Part shown: positions 24,859-34,464 of the stretch, one piece after another
Position numbering within the stretch: position 1 is the first letter of the stretch
How the letters are laid out: every line of letters begins with the position of its first letter
Assembly (NCBI GenBank): GCA_018240745.1
Contig: JAFEFF010000184.1
Coordinates: 1-64,000, forward strand
DNA: 64,000 nucleotides
From: Pseudomonadota bacterium
Lineage (GTDB): Bacteria; Pseudomonadota; Alphaproteobacteria; Reyranellales; Reyranellaceae
Reading direction: 5' to 3'
The notes under the pieces: model-generated
Told to the model about the DNA's origin: nothing
Seen by the model: only the letters and a program-made list of their open reading frames with translations
Databases searched by the model: none
Program-made: the position numbers and the translations under genes

Positions 24859-25701
24859 ATGCCCATTATCGATTCGCAGGTCCACGCCTACGAGGCGAAT
24901 ACGCCGAAGCGGCCCTGGCACAGCGTGCCGAACTGGCCGCCTCACGTGACCGGCGACGAGATGGTCGCGGCGATGGACAAGGTCGGCGTCGACGGCGCGA
25001 TCTTCATCTCGGCCTTCTCGCTCTATCAGTACGATGCCAGCTACGCGGTCGAAGTGCAGCGCGCGCATCCCGATCGCATGGCGATCGTCAAGCCGGTCGA
25101 TCCCGACGATCCCAAGGTGGCCGACGTGATCGCCGACTGGAAGAAGACGCCCGGCGCGGTCGGCGTCCGCATTTTCCTGCGGGACGAGAATCCCCGCCCG
25201 CCGACCGATCCCGGCTTCGACCGCATTCTCAAGGCCGCCGTCCAAAACGATCTGCCGGTCAATTTCCTGTGCTGGGGCAAGCTCGACGAGGGCGCGCGGC
25301 TGATCGACCGCCATCCCAACGCCCGCTTCATCATCGACCATCTGGGCATCCTGCAGCCGCGCCTGCCGCCGGCGCCACCGCAGCCCTGGGCCGACCTGCC
25401 AAAGGTGCTGGAGCTCGCCAGGCGCTCCAACGTGGTGATCAAGGTCAGCGGCGCCTGCACGCTCTCCAAGGAGCCCTACCCGTTCCCGGACATCTGGGAT
25501 CCGCTGGCGCGGATTTTCGATGCCTGGGGTTTCGAGCGCTGCCTGTGGGGCACCGACTGGACGCGCGCCTCCGCCGTCGTCAACTACGAGCAGGCGGTCA
25601 AGCCGTTCCTCGAGACCAAGCGGCTGAGCGACAGTGAGCGCGCCATGCTGATGGGCGGCGCCTGCGCCAAGGCCTATGGCTGGTCACCGCGCAAAGGGTA
25701 A
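24859..25701 (+). CDS. amidohydrolase family (Amidohydro_2) TIM-barrel protein
   Basis: A 280-residue metal-dependent hydrolase or decarboxylase of the amidohydrolase-2 type. The first-strand motif appears as IIDSQVHAYE, giving a single His rather than a full H-x-H. A barrel His follows in FIIDHLGI and an Asp in LWGTDWTRA near the C-terminal end. Many relatives act on lactones or aromatic acids (2-pyrone-4,6-dicarboxylate lactonase and decarboxylase types). CGGAGGAGACGGCCG precedes the ATG. It diverges from the polyketide synthase operon. The substrate is not known. Confidence 0.9.
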   Translation: MPIIDSQVHAYEANTPKRPWHSVPNWPPHVTGDEMVAAMDKVGVDGAIFISAFSLYQYDASYAVEVQRAHPDRMAIVKPVDPDDPKVADVIADWKKTPGAVGVRIFLRDENPRPPTDPGFDRILKAAVQNDLPVNFLCWGKLDEGARLIDRHPNARFIIDHLGILQPRLPPAPPQPWADLPKVLELARRSNVVIKVSGACTLSKEPYPFPDIWDPLARIFDAWGFERCLWGTDWTRASAVVNYEQAVKPFLETKRLSDSERAMLMGGACAKAYGWSPRKG

Positions 25702-25704
25702 CCG

Positions 25705-25950
25705 TCAGGGCAGGTATGGAGGTGCCGCCATCATACGCGCCACCTGTTGGAGTGACGGCATGGAGGGCAGCGGCTGGTCGACGGACCATAGCGCCGCGGC
25801 CTGGATCTCGAAGGGCTCCAAACGATTCTCCGGTGACAGGCGCCGGTCCGCATCCGCCACGATCACCGCCATGCTCAGGACGGTGACGAGAAGCAGGGAG
25901 GCCGGCTCGAATCGCGAGCGAATTCTCTGCCAGACACGATATATGCCCAT
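25705..25950 (-). CDS. small putative membrane-anchored protein (80-82 aa)
   Basis: A short frame starting MGIYRVWQRIRSRFEPASLL with one probable membrane helix (SLLLVTVLSMAVIVA, about residues 18-33), then a soluble Pro-containing tail. Good evidence for translation is AGGAG six bases before the ATG at 25950. It converges on the amidohydrolase gene with only three bases between stops. The helix is preceded by several Arg residues, so the tail would face the periplasm. No family is recognised. Confidence 0.55.
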   Translation of the reverse strand: MGIYRVWQRIRSRFEPASLLLVTVLSMAVIVADADRRLSPENRLEPFEIQAAALWSVDQPLPSMPSLQQVARMMAAPPYLP

Positions 25951-26200
25951 GGGCAACTCCTAAGGCGCTACCTGCTCGGCCTAGTGCCGTCTCGACGTGC
26001 GGAGCCAGCAAAAAGACCCGTCAGCGACACGGGCCATACAACATCAGCCGCGCAGGTTTCTGTGCTGTTTCTCACCAAGCATTTTCGCGAGCCATTTTCG
26101 GGGCGGGCCCCGGGGCGTGCTCGCCGTCATCAAGCTCGAATAGAGACGGCGGCACCGGGCTGCGGTATCGTTCGAGGAAAGCCTGTTGCGGAGTCCTGCA

Positions 26201-27364
26201 GTGCCCGACACCAGTGTTCCCCAGCCGCTCAGCGTCGCCGACCATGAGCGCGCCATGAGCGAGTACGGCCAGCGCGCCGAGGCACGCGCCTATGCCCTTG
26301 GCAACCGCAGTCCGATTCGACTCGGCGCCGACGGCAAGCTTCTCCCGGAGATCCTGGAGTCGTACTGGACGAACGGCTTCTACGTCTTCCAGGGGGTGGT
26401 CGGACCGGAAGAGCTCGCCGAGTTGCGCGCCGACATCGACGCGGTTCTGTCGCGCGCACCGGTCGCGCCCGACGCGACAGTCGACTTCCGCGGCCGGCCG
26501 GTGGTCGACCACGGAATCATCAAGCCGCCCTATCGCTGGGCCAGGCCATTGAGCGATCCGGTCGGCGGCACGGACGCCAACAATGGCCGCCATCCCGCCG
26601 AGATGCTGCAGCCCACGCCAGACAAGGATGCGCCCGCCTGGACGGTCGAGCTGCTCGACGGCAACCTCCACCTCAGCGACGCCTGCCTGCGGCTCTACGG
26701 CCATCCCGGCCTGCTGACCGTCGCCGAATCGATCCTCGGCGATGACTTCGTGCCCTACAACGAGGTGACCTTCGTGAAGGAACCGGGCCTCGGCCCATCC
26801 GTCGCCTGGCACCAGGACGGCACGACGCACTGGACCGCACCCGACTGGGATCACGGCGCCCACGGCTTCAACTTCATGACCCAGCTCTATCCCAGCACCG
26901 CGGCGAACTGCGTCTGGGTGCTGCCGGGGAGCCACAAGCGCGGCAAGGCCGACATCAAGAGAATGGTGGCCGACGCGGGCTCCGACCGCATCGACGGCGC
27001 CGTCCCGATGCTGTGCGACGCCGGCGACACGATCGTGACCAACCGCCAACTGGTGCACGGCTCGTTCGCCAACAGCTCGCCCGATCGGCGCATCACCCTC
27101 AATGAAGGCTTCTTCCCGCGCAGGCGCGTGTTGAACGTCACGACCCGCCGCCTCAACGGCAAGATCGAGACCTACGACCAGGCCCGCATCGACGCCCGCA
27201 CGCGCATCCTGCAGATCGCGATCGACGCCCGCCGCCAGCACTTCCCGCAGGAGACGCCCTACACCTACCGCCCGCTCGCCGGCCACGAGGACGAGAACCG
27301 CTGGACCGAGGCGACTCGCGCCACTGTGCTGAAGAACTACAACCAGCTCGACATGTTCATCTGA
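26201..27364 (+). CDS. phytanoyl-CoA dioxygenase (PhyH) family protein
   Basis: A 387-residue Fe(II)/2-oxoglutarate-dependent dioxygenase. The iron ligands are visible as H-x-D in VAWHQDGTTHW and a distal His in RQLVHGSFAN, with a following Arg in SPDRRITLNEG that should bind 2-oxoglutarate. The N-terminal helix region includes LPEILESYWTNGFYVFQGVV. It would hydroxylate a small organic substrate in the cytoplasm. GTG at 26201 preceded by CGGAG is preferred over an upstream TTG at 26186. A small lipoprotein-like gene begins five bases after the stop. The substrate is unknown. Confidence 0.92.
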   Translation: MPDTSVPQPLSVADHERAMSEYGQRAEARAYALGNRSPIRLGADGKLLPEILESYWTNGFYVFQGVVGPEELAELRADIDAVLSRAPVAPDATVDFRGRPVVDHGIIKPPYRWARPLSDPVGGTDANNGRHPAEMLQPTPDKDAPAWTVELLDGNLHLSDACLRLYGHPGLLTVAESILGDDFVPYNEVTFVKEPGLGPSVAWHQDGTTHWTAPDWDHGAHGFNFMTQLYPSTAANCVWVLPGSHKRGKADIKRMVADAGSDRIDGAVPMLCDAGDTIVTNRQLVHGSFANSSPDRRITLNEGFFPRRRVLNVTTRRLNGKIETYDQARIDARTRILQIAIDARRQHFPQETPYTYRPLAGHEDENRWTEATRATVLKNYNQLDMFI

Positions 27365-27368
27365 TGGT

Positions 27369-27671
27369 GTGGGCGTGACTTCCGCGCGCGCCCTGCTCCC
27401 GCTGCTGATCGCGGTCGGCTGTGCGACACAGCCTCCCGGGCCTTGGCAGAAGCCGGGGGTCGACGAGCCGACGTTCGCGCGCGACACCGCGAGCTGCCGC
27501 AGCGCCGCCCAGGCCGCAGCACTCCGAAGTTACCCCTCCAGTGGCGGACCCGCGGGCGTCGGGGCGGCCGGCGCGGTCGCGGCGCAGCAGCGCGACACGG
27601 CCGGTCGCGCCGCGGTCGAAACGGCGCGGTTCAACGCCTGCATGGTCGAGAAGGGATACCATCGCGCCTAG
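27369..27671 (+). CDS. small putative lipoprotein (100 aa)
   Basis: A 100-residue protein with a hydrophobic export signal and a Cys at residue 18 (LLPLLIAVGCATQPPGPW) that resembles a lipoprotein cleavage site, although the -3 position is Ala. The mature part has a Gly/Ala-rich stretch (GGPAGVGAAGAVAAQQ) and two further Cys, in ASCRSAAQ and FNACMVEKGY, which could form a disulfide. The C-terminal FNACMVEKGY motif is common in small proteobacterial envelope proteins. GTG start, five bases after the PhyH stop. Confidence 0.72.
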   Translation: MGVTSARALLPLLIAVGCATQPPGPWQKPGVDEPTFARDTASCRSAAQAAALRSYPSSGGPAGVGAAGAVAAQQRDTAGRAAVETARFNACMVEKGYHRA

Positions 27672-27770
27672 TGCAGGTTCGCCGGCCGTTCTTGCTTGGG
27701 GGATTTCGCTGCGCCGGCCCGCTGTCTTTTGCTAGAACGCTGGCGACGTCTTCTTCACGAGAATTGCCAG

Positions 27771-29636
27771 ATGAAATCGCCCACCGTCCTCATCGACCGC
27801 CATCCCGGCCGCTCCACCCAGACGCTCGGCATCGCGCGGGCGATCGGCACCGACCCGGACCTGATTCACGAGCCGTCGGTCGGCGTCGTCGGCACCAAGG
27901 GCGACAGCCAGTGCTACCTGGGCGTCATGGCCAAGGTCGAAGCGATCCACGACAAGCTCAAGGGCCGGATCGGCACCGGCCAGGGCCAGCTGAAGCTGCG
28001 CCTGGTGCAGCCGGAGTACACGGTCGCGATCTCCGACGGCATCCGCAACGGCACGCGCGAGATGCGCTACTCGCTGATCGGCCGCGAGGTGACCAACGAT
28101 TCGCTGTGCGAGCATCTCAGCGCCACCGGCCTTGCCGGCACGATCGCGGTCGTGGCCTGCGACAAGCCGCCGGTCGGCGCGCTGTCGGCCCTGCTCGAGC
28201 ACAACCGGCCCTCGATCATCATGTCGGACGGCCCGATCCATCCTGGCCACGATCCCAAAACCGGCGAGGCGCTCGACATCGTCAGCGCCTACCAGGTCGC
28301 CGGCAACCCCGATGCCGCCTTTCGCGCGCACATCGCCCTTCATGCCTGCCCCGGCATCGGCAGTTGCGGCGGCATGTTCACCTACAACACCATGCAGACC
28401 TTCATCGGCGTGGTCGGCATGGAGCCATTGCACATGGTGGCGCCGCCGTCCGACGATCCGCGCCGCACCAACGAGTTCGCCGCGGAGCTGGTCGACCTGC
28501 TGTCGAACCTGATCGCCAAGGACCTCAAGCCGCGCGACATCGTCGTGCGCGATTCGATCCGCAACGCGGTGATCGTGGCGATGGCGATCGGCGGCTCGAC
28601 CAACGTCACCCTGCACGCGCCCGAGATCGCCCGCGCCGCGGGCTTCGCCGACTTCTGGAAGGACGTCATCACGCCGGAGGAATTCAATTACCTCTCGCAG
28701 CATGTCGTGCCGGTGCTGACCGACGCACGGCCCTACGGCAAGTACTCGATGGTCGACATCGACCAGGTGGGCGGCGTGCAGGTGATCGTGCGCGAGCTGC
28801 TCGAGGCCGGCCTGCTGAACGGCGACGTGCTGACCTGCACCGGCGAGACGCTCAGCAAGCAGGTCGAGCGTCTCGGCACGAAGAAGGCCGACGGCAAGGT
28901 CGTCTACACGGTCGAGAAGCCCTACAAGCCGACCGGTGGCCTGCGCGTGCTGGGCGGCAACCTGTCGCCGGACTTCTCGGCGATCCTCAAGCTCGCCGGC
29001 GTCGAGGGCGGCCTGGAGAACAACATGTTCCGTGGCAAGGCGCGCGTGTTCGAGGGCGAGCAGGCGCTGCTCGACGCGCTCGACAAGACGCCCGAGCGGT
29101 TCCAGAACCACGACATGGTGATCGTGCGCTACGAGGGCCCGAGCGGGGCGCCCGGCATGCCCGAGATGCTCGATCCGACCTCGCGCATCACCACGCTGTG
29201 CCGCGAGCGCAACATCATCGTCGCGCTGATGACCGACGCACGCTTCTCCGGCGGCTCGGTCGGCCTGGTGATCGGCCATGTCGGCCCCGAGGCGGCGCTG
29301 GGTGGCCCGATCGCCTTCATCGAGGACGGCGACGAGATCGTGGTCGACCTCGACAAGAACGAGCTCTCCTGCACGCCGCTCGCCGATGCGGCGACCTTGG
29401 CGAGGCGCAAGGCGGCGTGGGAGAAGATCGTCGCCAATAACGGCGGCATCCATCCCAACTGCGGCGTGGCCGATACCCGCCTGCTCCACCGCGCGCGCAC
29501 GACCGCCGTGCCGGCGACGCGCGGCGGCGGCCTGCATCCCGACCGCGAGGTCTGGGTGCGCGCGCCGCGCAAGGCGGAGCGGTCGAAGTTCGTGCTCAGG
29601 AACAAGCACCGGCCGCAGGCGAACAAGACTTTCTAG
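27771..29636 (+). CDS. IlvD/Edd family dehydratase
   Basis: A 621-residue iron-sulphur dehydratase of the family that includes dihydroxyacid dehydratase, 6-phosphogluconate dehydratase and sugar-acid dehydratases. Markers are the Cys of TKGDSQCYLG, the HACPGIGSCGGMFTYNTMQT motif carrying cluster cysteines, and RFSGGSVGLVIGHVGPEAAL with EDGDEIVVDL in the C-terminal barrel. It removes water from a 2,3-dihydroxy or sugar acid. The ATG at 27771 matches the family start. Its TAG stop is immediately followed by the ATG of the HpaB-type gene. This pairing makes a catabolic rather than a branched-chain biosynthetic role plausible; the exact substrate is not known. Confidence 0.92.
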   Translation: MKSPTVLIDRHPGRSTQTLGIARAIGTDPDLIHEPSVGVVGTKGDSQCYLGVMAKVEAIHDKLKGRIGTGQGQLKLRLVQPEYTVAISDGIRNGTREMRYSLIGREVTNDSLCEHLSATGLAGTIAVVACDKPPVGALSALLEHNRPSIIMSDGPIHPGHDPKTGEALDIVSAYQVAGNPDAAFRAHIALHACPGIGSCGGMFTYNTMQTFIGVVGMEPLHMVAPPSDDPRRTNEFAAELVDLLSNLIAKDLKPRDIVVRDSIRNAVIVAMAIGGSTNVTLHAPEIARAAGFADFWKDVITPEEFNYLSQHVVPVLTDARPYGKYSMVDIDQVGGVQVIVRELLEAGLLNGDVLTCTGETLSKQVERLGTKKADGKVVYTVEKPYKPTGGLRVLGGNLSPDFSAILKLAGVEGGLENNMFRGKARVFEGEQALLDALDKTPERFQNHDMVIVRYEGPSGAPGMPEMLDPTSRITTLCRERNIIVALMTDARFSGGSVGLVIGHVGPEAALGGPIAFIEDGDEIVVDLDKNELSCTPLADAATLARRKAAWEKIVANNGGIHPNCGVADTRLLHRARTTAVPATRGGGLHPDREVWVRAPRKAERSKFVLRNKHRPQANKTF

Positions 29637-31097
29637 ATGGGCGCGCGGACAGGCTCACAGTTCCTCGAGGGTCTGCGCAAGACCCGGCGGGAGATCTGGG
29701 TCGACGGCGAGAAGGTCGCCGACGTCACCGCGCATCCCAAGCTGAGAGGCGGGGCGCAAAGCGTGGCCGCGATCTACGACCGACAGCACGAATACGCCGG
29801 CGAGTGCCTGTTCGCGGCGCCGCCGTCCGGCGAGCTGACCACCGTCAGCCACATGATCCCGCGTTCCAAGGACGACCTGCGCCGCCGCCATGCCGGGCTC
29901 GTCCGGCTGTCGGAAGGCTCGATGGGCATCATGGGCCGCACGCCCGACTACATGAACATGAAGTTCGCGGCCTTCGCTTCGGCGCCCAAGGTGTGGGCCG
30001 GTGCCGACGGCCGCAACGAGCGCGGTGCCCGCAACATCGTGGCCTACCACCAGTACCTCGCCCACGGCGACATCTCGCTGACGCATACCATCATCCAGCC
30101 GACCATCGACAAGCGCACCGACAGCAAGGTCACCGGCACCACGGCGATGGTGCGCAAGATCGGCGAGACGGCCGATGGCATCATCGTGCGCGGCGCCAAG
30201 GTGCTGGCGACACTGGCGCCGTACGCCGACGAGCAGACCGTCTATCCCGGCCAGCCCCTGCCGGCCGATGCGAAGGAGTTCGCGCTGGCCTTCGCCATCC
30301 CGCTCGACACGCCGGGGCTCAAGTTCATCTGCCGCGACTCGGCGGCGGCACCCGGAGCCGATCCGTTCGACAAACCCCTGTCGTCGCGCTTCGACGAGCA
30401 GGACGCGTTCTGCATCTTCGACGACGTGCTGGTGCCGTGGGATCGCGTATTCATCGACGGCGACGTGCCGATCTACAATTCGATGCGCGAGACCAGCTAC
30501 GCCATCAGCATGACGACGCAGTCGACCATCCGTGCGCTGACCAAGCTCGAGTTCGCCTATGGCCTGGCGACGCGCATGGCCGAATTGATCGGCGACTATT
30601 CTCCGGCGACGACCGAGATGCTGGGCGAGCTGGCGGCCTACGTCCGCCTGACCGCCAATGCGGTCGAGCTGTCGCTCGAGCAGGCGTGGGAGCGCGGCGA
30701 CGGCGTGTGGTTCCCCAACGGCGCCGCGCTCGAGCCGATGCGCTCGATCCTGCCGATGTGGATGCCACGGGTGGCCGAGATCATCACCCTGATCGGCAGC
30801 CATAACCTGCTGACCACGCCCACCCGCAGCGAGCTCGCCGACCCCAGGCTGCGGCCTTTGCTCGACGAGATGCTGCATGGCGCCGACGGCGCCACCGCCG
30901 ACGAGCGGGCCCAGGTGTTTCGCCTCGCCTGGGATTTCGTCGGCTCGGCCCTCGGCGGGCGCGGCTTCCTCTACGAGCGCTTCTACCTGACCTCGGCGTC
31001 ACGCAACAAACAGATGCTGCACACGCGCTTCTTCGACCGGACGCGTTCACAGGCCCTGCTCGAGGACATGCTTTCGCGGGGCCGCCGCGCCGATTGA
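29637..31097 (+). CDS. 4-hydroxyphenylacetate 3-hydroxylase (HpaB) family protein
   Basis: A 486-residue flavin-dependent hydroxylase of the acyl-CoA dehydrogenase fold. Recognised from RTGSQFLEGLRKTRREIWVD at the N-terminus, MGRTPDYMNMKFAAFA, HTIIQPTIDKRTDSKVTGT-type flavin region, and DDVLVPWDRVFIDGDV. Family members add a hydroxyl to phenols using reduced flavin from a partner reductase; no reductase is seen next to it. The ATG directly abuts the preceding TAG stop (TAGATG), so its translation probably depends on the dehydratase gene. The substrate may be aromatic or another cyclic compound. Confidence 0.92.
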   Translation: MGARTGSQFLEGLRKTRREIWVDGEKVADVTAHPKLRGGAQSVAAIYDRQHEYAGECLFAAPPSGELTTVSHMIPRSKDDLRRRHAGLVRLSEGSMGIMGRTPDYMNMKFAAFASAPKVWAGADGRNERGARNIVAYHQYLAHGDISLTHTIIQPTIDKRTDSKVTGTTAMVRKIGETADGIIVRGAKVLATLAPYADEQTVYPGQPLPADAKEFALAFAIPLDTPGLKFICRDSAAAPGADPFDKPLSSRFDEQDAFCIFDDVLVPWDRVFIDGDVPIYNSMRETSYAISMTTQSTIRALTKLEFAYGLATRMAELIGDYSPATTEMLGELAAYVRLTANAVELSLEQAWERGDGVWFPNGAALEPMRSILPMWMPRVAEIITLIGSHNLLTTPTRSELADPRLRPLLDEMLHGADGATADERAQVFRLAWDFVGSALGGRGFLYERFYLTSASRNKQMLHTRFFDRTRSQALLEDMLSRGRRAD

Positions 31098-31173
31098 CTC
31101 ACCCTCCGTGAGGCCGTCGAATACCGGCCGCGACGATCCCGGCCACGACGGCCACGCGCACGGAGGAACATCG

Positions 31174-31935
31174 ATGTCATTCTACCGAGGCATGACCTGC
31201 GAGAACGTGACCCTCACAGGCGACAAGGGCACGCCGATCACGGCCTACGTGGCCAAGCCCGAGGGCTCGGGCAAGTTCCCGGGCGTCGTGCTGATCCATC
31301 ATCTGCCGGGCTGGAGCGAGCTCTACATCGAGACGACCCGCCGCTTCGCCCATCACGGCTATCTCGCGATCTGCGCCAACCTCTACCAGCGTGAGCAGGG
31401 CGGCGGCAGCGACGCCAATCCCGACGACGTCGCGGCCAAGGTGCGCGCCGACGGCGGCATCGCCGATTCACAGATGGTCGGCGACACGGCGGCCGCGGTG
31501 GCGTGGATGCGGGCGCATCCCAACAACAACGGCAAGGTCGGCCTGTTCGGCTCCTGCTCGGGCGGCCGGCACGCCTTCATCTATGCCTGCCAGAAGAAGG
31601 ACGTCGATGCCTGCGTCGAGCTGTGGGGCGGCCGCGTGGTGATGGGCAAGGAGGAGCTCAACGCCAAGACGCCGGTCGCGCCGATCGACATGACCAAGGA
31701 CCTGCAATGCCCGCTGCTCGGCCTGTTCGGCAACGACGACCGCGCACCCAGCCCCGAGCAGGTGAACCAGCACGAGGCCGAGCTCAAGAAGCTGGGCAAG
31801 AACTACGAGTTCCACCGCTACGACGGCGCCGGCCACGGCTTCTTCTACTGGCACCGCCCGCTCTACCGGCCCGAGCAGGCGATGGATGGCTGGAGCAAGG
31901 TGTTCGGCTTCTTCGGCAAGCACCTGGCGAAGTAG
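31174..31935 (+). CDS. dienelactone hydrolase family protein, cytoplasmic
   Basis: A 253-residue alpha/beta hydrolase. Nucleophile Cys is in GLFGSCSGGRHAF, Asp in LFGNDDRAPS and His in GAGHGFFYW, the usual triad. The N-terminus MSFYRGMTCENVTLTGDKGT is not a signal peptide, unlike the copy at 7015. CGGAGGAACATCG precedes the ATG. It lies between the HpaB-type gene and a DUF6295 gene on the same strand, so it could open a lactone from the same pathway. The substrate is not known. Confidence 0.92.
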   Translation: MSFYRGMTCENVTLTGDKGTPITAYVAKPEGSGKFPGVVLIHHLPGWSELYIETTRRFAHHGYLAICANLYQREQGGGSDANPDDVAAKVRADGGIADSQMVGDTAAAVAWMRAHPNNNGKVGLFGSCSGGRHAFIYACQKKDVDACVELWGGRVVMGKEELNAKTPVAPIDMTKDLQCPLLGLFGNDDRAPSPEQVNQHEAELKKLGKNYEFHRYDGAGHGFFYWHRPLYRPEQAMDGWSKVFGFFGKHLAK

Positions 31936-31944
31936 GAGAGACGC

Positions 31945-32250
31945 ATGTGCACCTCCATCATCGAGATCGCCGCCGCCGAAGGCATGGCCAAGCGCGGCGA
32001 CGAATGGTTCCCGCTCACCCAGTCGGTGGTCGCCTATGACCATGCCCGCCATGCGCCGCTGGGCGACGTCATCACGCTCGACTTCTTCAACACCGCGCTC
32101 GATCCCGGCGCGCGCGCCGCGGTCGAGCTGACGCTCGACTCGGCCAAGGCGCTGCGGGCCGCGCTCGACCGGGCGATCGCCGCAGCCGACTACGAGGAAG
32201 CCGAGGTTCGCGGCAAGGGCGCGCCGCTCAGTCTCGTCCGGGCGGCGTGA
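31945..32250 (+). CDS. DUF6295 family protein
   Basis: A 101-residue protein with the start MCTSIIEIAAAEGMAKRGDE, then WFPLTQSVVAYDHARHAPLG and DVITLDFFNTALDPGAR. This pattern matches DUF6295, which I recall from catabolic gene clusters; its biochemical role is unknown. A conserved Cys at residue 2 and several His/Asp residues (AYDHARH) could bind a metal. Its stop overlaps the GTG start of the hydantoinase A gene (GTGA at 32247-32250). Confidence 0.8.
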   Translation: MCTSIIEIAAAEGMAKRGDEWFPLTQSVVAYDHARHAPLGDVITLDFFNTALDPGARAAVELTLDSAKALRAALDRAIAAADYEEAEVRGKGAPLSLVRAA

Positions 32251-34319
32251 CGCAACGCTGGCGTGTCGGGGTCGATTCCGGCGGGACGTTCACCGACGTC
32301 TGCCTGTTCGATGAGGAGCACGGCCGCGTCGAAGTCTGGAAGGTGCCGTCCACACCGGACGACCCTTCGCGCGGCATTGCCGAGGGCGTCGAAGAAGGCC
32401 TGCGCCGGGTCGCGCCCGACGCAGGAGACAAGCCGGCATCGCACGTTGCGTACTTCGGTCACGGCACGACGGTCGCGACCAACGCGCTGATCCAGCATCG
32501 CGGGGTCAAGACGGGGCTGATCACCACCGAGGGCTTTCGCGACCTCCTCGAGATCGGCCGGCAGAAGCGGCCCGACCTCTACGACATCCAGGTCGACAAG
32601 CCGCCCACCCTGGTGCCGCGCGACCTGCGGCTCGAAGTGGCCGAGCGCGTGCTGCACACGGGCCAGGTCGCGACGGCACTCGACGAGAAGGCCGTGCGCG
32701 CAGCCGCGCGCCGGCTCAGGGCAGCCGGCGTGGAGGCCGTCGCGGTGTCCTTTCTCTACGGCTTCGTGCGGCCCGAGCACGAGAAGCGCGCCCTCGCCAT
32801 CCTGCGCGAGGAGCTGCCGGACGCCTTCCTGTCCGCAGGGCACGAGATCGCCCCCGAGTTCCGCGAGTTCGAGCGGCTGTCGACCGTGGTGCTCAACGCC
32901 TATCTCGGTCCGGTGATGGCGCGCTACATCGAGCGGCTGAGCCCCCGCCTCGAGGCGCTCGGCCTACAGACCGCGCCGCACCTCACGCAATCGAATGGCG
33001 GCGTCATCGGCTTCGCCACCGCAGCGGCGATGCCGGTGCGCACCGTGCTGTCGGGGCCCTCGACCGGTGTGGTCGGCGCGCAGGCGATCGGCCGCGCGGC
33101 CGGGATGACGGACCTCATCACCTTCGACATGGGCGGTACCTCGACCGACGTGGCCTTGCTACAGGACGGCCAATGCAAGCTCGCCTCCGAGGCGACGGTG
33201 CACGGCTATCCGATCAAGGCACCGATGCTCGACATCCACACCGTCGGCGCGGGCGGTGGTTCGATCGCCCATATCGACGCCGGCGGCCTGCTGAAGGTCG
33301 GCCCGTGCTCGTGCGGCGCCGATCCCGGACCGGTCTGCTACGACAGGGGCAATCGCGAGCCTGCCGTCACCGATGCCAATGTGGTGCTGCAGATCCTGAA
33401 TCCCGAACACCTGCTGGGCGGCCGCATGAAGATCCGTCGCACCCTCGCGGTCGAAGCGGTGCAAGGGCTCGCCGATCGCCTGAAGCTCGGGCTGATGGAG
33501 ACGGCGCAAGGCGTCCTTTCGGTCGTCACCGCGAACATGGCGCGGGCGATCCGCGTGATCTCGGTGCAGCGCGGCCACGATCCGCGCAACTACACGCTGA
33601 TGGCGTTCGGCGGTGCCGGGCCGCTGCACGCCGCGCGACTGGCCCGCGAGCTCGACATGCGCCGCGTGCTGGTGCCCGCCAATCCAGGCATCCTGTGTGC
33701 CATGGGCCTGCTGCTCACGGACCTGCGCGCCGACTTCGCCGTGACGCGCCTCCTGCCGGCGAACGACGGAGCCGCCGCAGACCTTGCCGAAGGATTTGCA
33801 GCCCTTGCCTCCCAGGCCGAGCGGTGGTTCGAGCAGGAAGGCATCGCAGCCGTCGACCGTCGGCTGGCCCGCACCGTCGACATGCGTTACCGCGGCCAGA
33901 ACTACGAGCTCGGCATCGCGGTGCCCGATGGCGCAACGGGTGGCGCGACCATGGCCGCGCTCGCGGCGCTCTTTGCCGAAGCCCACCGCCAGCGCTACGG
34001 TTTCGCGGCCGACGAAGACCCGGTCGAGATCGTCACCTTGCGGCTGGAAGCGAACGGCGTGGTGCGAAAGGCGGAGCTCGAGGCTCATCCCGAGGCGGGG
34101 GCCGATGCATCCGGCGCCGTCGCGCAGCATCGCGACGTCTGGCTGGCGGAAACCAGGGGCTTCGTGTCGACGCCGATCTATGCCCGCGAGCGACTGCGCC
34201 CGGGCAATCGCTTCCCGGGCCCTGCGATCGTCGAGCAGATGGATGCCACCACCCTGGTGCCGCCCGGCATGGCGGCGCGGGTCGATCGCTGGCTCAACCT
34301 GATCCTGGAGGCGGCATGA
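32247..34319 (+). CDS. hydantoinase/oxoprolinase family protein, subunit A
   Basis: A 690-residue subunit of the ATP-dependent hydantoinase/5-oxoprolinase/acetone-carboxylase superfamily. The N-terminal ATPase landmarks are VGVDSGGTFTDVCLFDEE and GHGTTVATNALIQHRGVKTG; the central part has ITFDMGGTSTDVAL and the TVGAGGGSIAHIDAGGLLKV loop; the C-terminal domain follows about residue 480. It would phosphorylate the substrate carbonyl for ring opening by the B subunit downstream. GTG start overlapping the DUF6295 stop. The substrate (hydantoin, oxoproline or ketone) cannot be told. Confidence 0.94.
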   Translation: MTQRWRVGVDSGGTFTDVCLFDEEHGRVEVWKVPSTPDDPSRGIAEGVEEGLRRVAPDAGDKPASHVAYFGHGTTVATNALIQHRGVKTGLITTEGFRDLLEIGRQKRPDLYDIQVDKPPTLVPRDLRLEVAERVLHTGQVATALDEKAVRAAARRLRAAGVEAVAVSFLYGFVRPEHEKRALAILREELPDAFLSAGHEIAPEFREFERLSTVVLNAYLGPVMARYIERLSPRLEALGLQTAPHLTQSNGGVIGFATAAAMPVRTVLSGPSTGVVGAQAIGRAAGMTDLITFDMGGTSTDVALLQDGQCKLASEATVHGYPIKAPMLDIHTVGAGGGSIAHIDAGGLLKVGPCSCGADPGPVCYDRGNREPAVTDANVVLQILNPEHLLGGRMKIRRTLAVEAVQGLADRLKLGLMETAQGVLSVVTANMARAIRVISVQRGHDPRNYTLMAFGGAGPLHAARLARELDMRRVLVPANPGILCAMGLLLTDLRADFAVTRLLPANDGAAADLAEGFAALASQAERWFEQEGIAAVDRRLARTVDMRYRGQNYELGIAVPDGATGGATMAALAALFAEAHRQRYGFAADEDPVEIVTLRLEANGVVRKAELEAHPEAGADASGAVAQHRDVWLAETRGFVSTPIYARERLRPGNRFPGPAIVEQMDATTLVPPGMAARVDRWLNLILEAA

Positions 34320-34330
34320 GCACCGCATCA

Positions 34331-34460
34331 CTTCCTCCCTGGCGAAGCCGGGGAGGTGGCCGCGCAGCGGCCGGAGGGGTCATGAGCCTCCTCGAGACTG
34401 CGGCTTCTGACCCCTCCGCCGCCTGCGGCGGCACCTCCCCGCGCTGCGCGCAGGGAGGAA
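34331..34460. repeat. long palindromic repeat between the hydantoinase A and B genes
   Basis: The arm TTCCTCCCTGG...GGAGGGGTCA (about 34332-34382) pairs with TGACCCCTCC...CAGGGAGGAA (about 34408-34460), with a 25-base spacer. Each arm itself contains a short GC-rich hairpin, as in GCCGCGCAGCGGC and CCGCCTGCGGCGG. The right arm ends GGGAGGAA and supplies the ribosome site of the hydantoinase B gene. Confidence 0.8.
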
Positions 34461-34464
34461 TCCG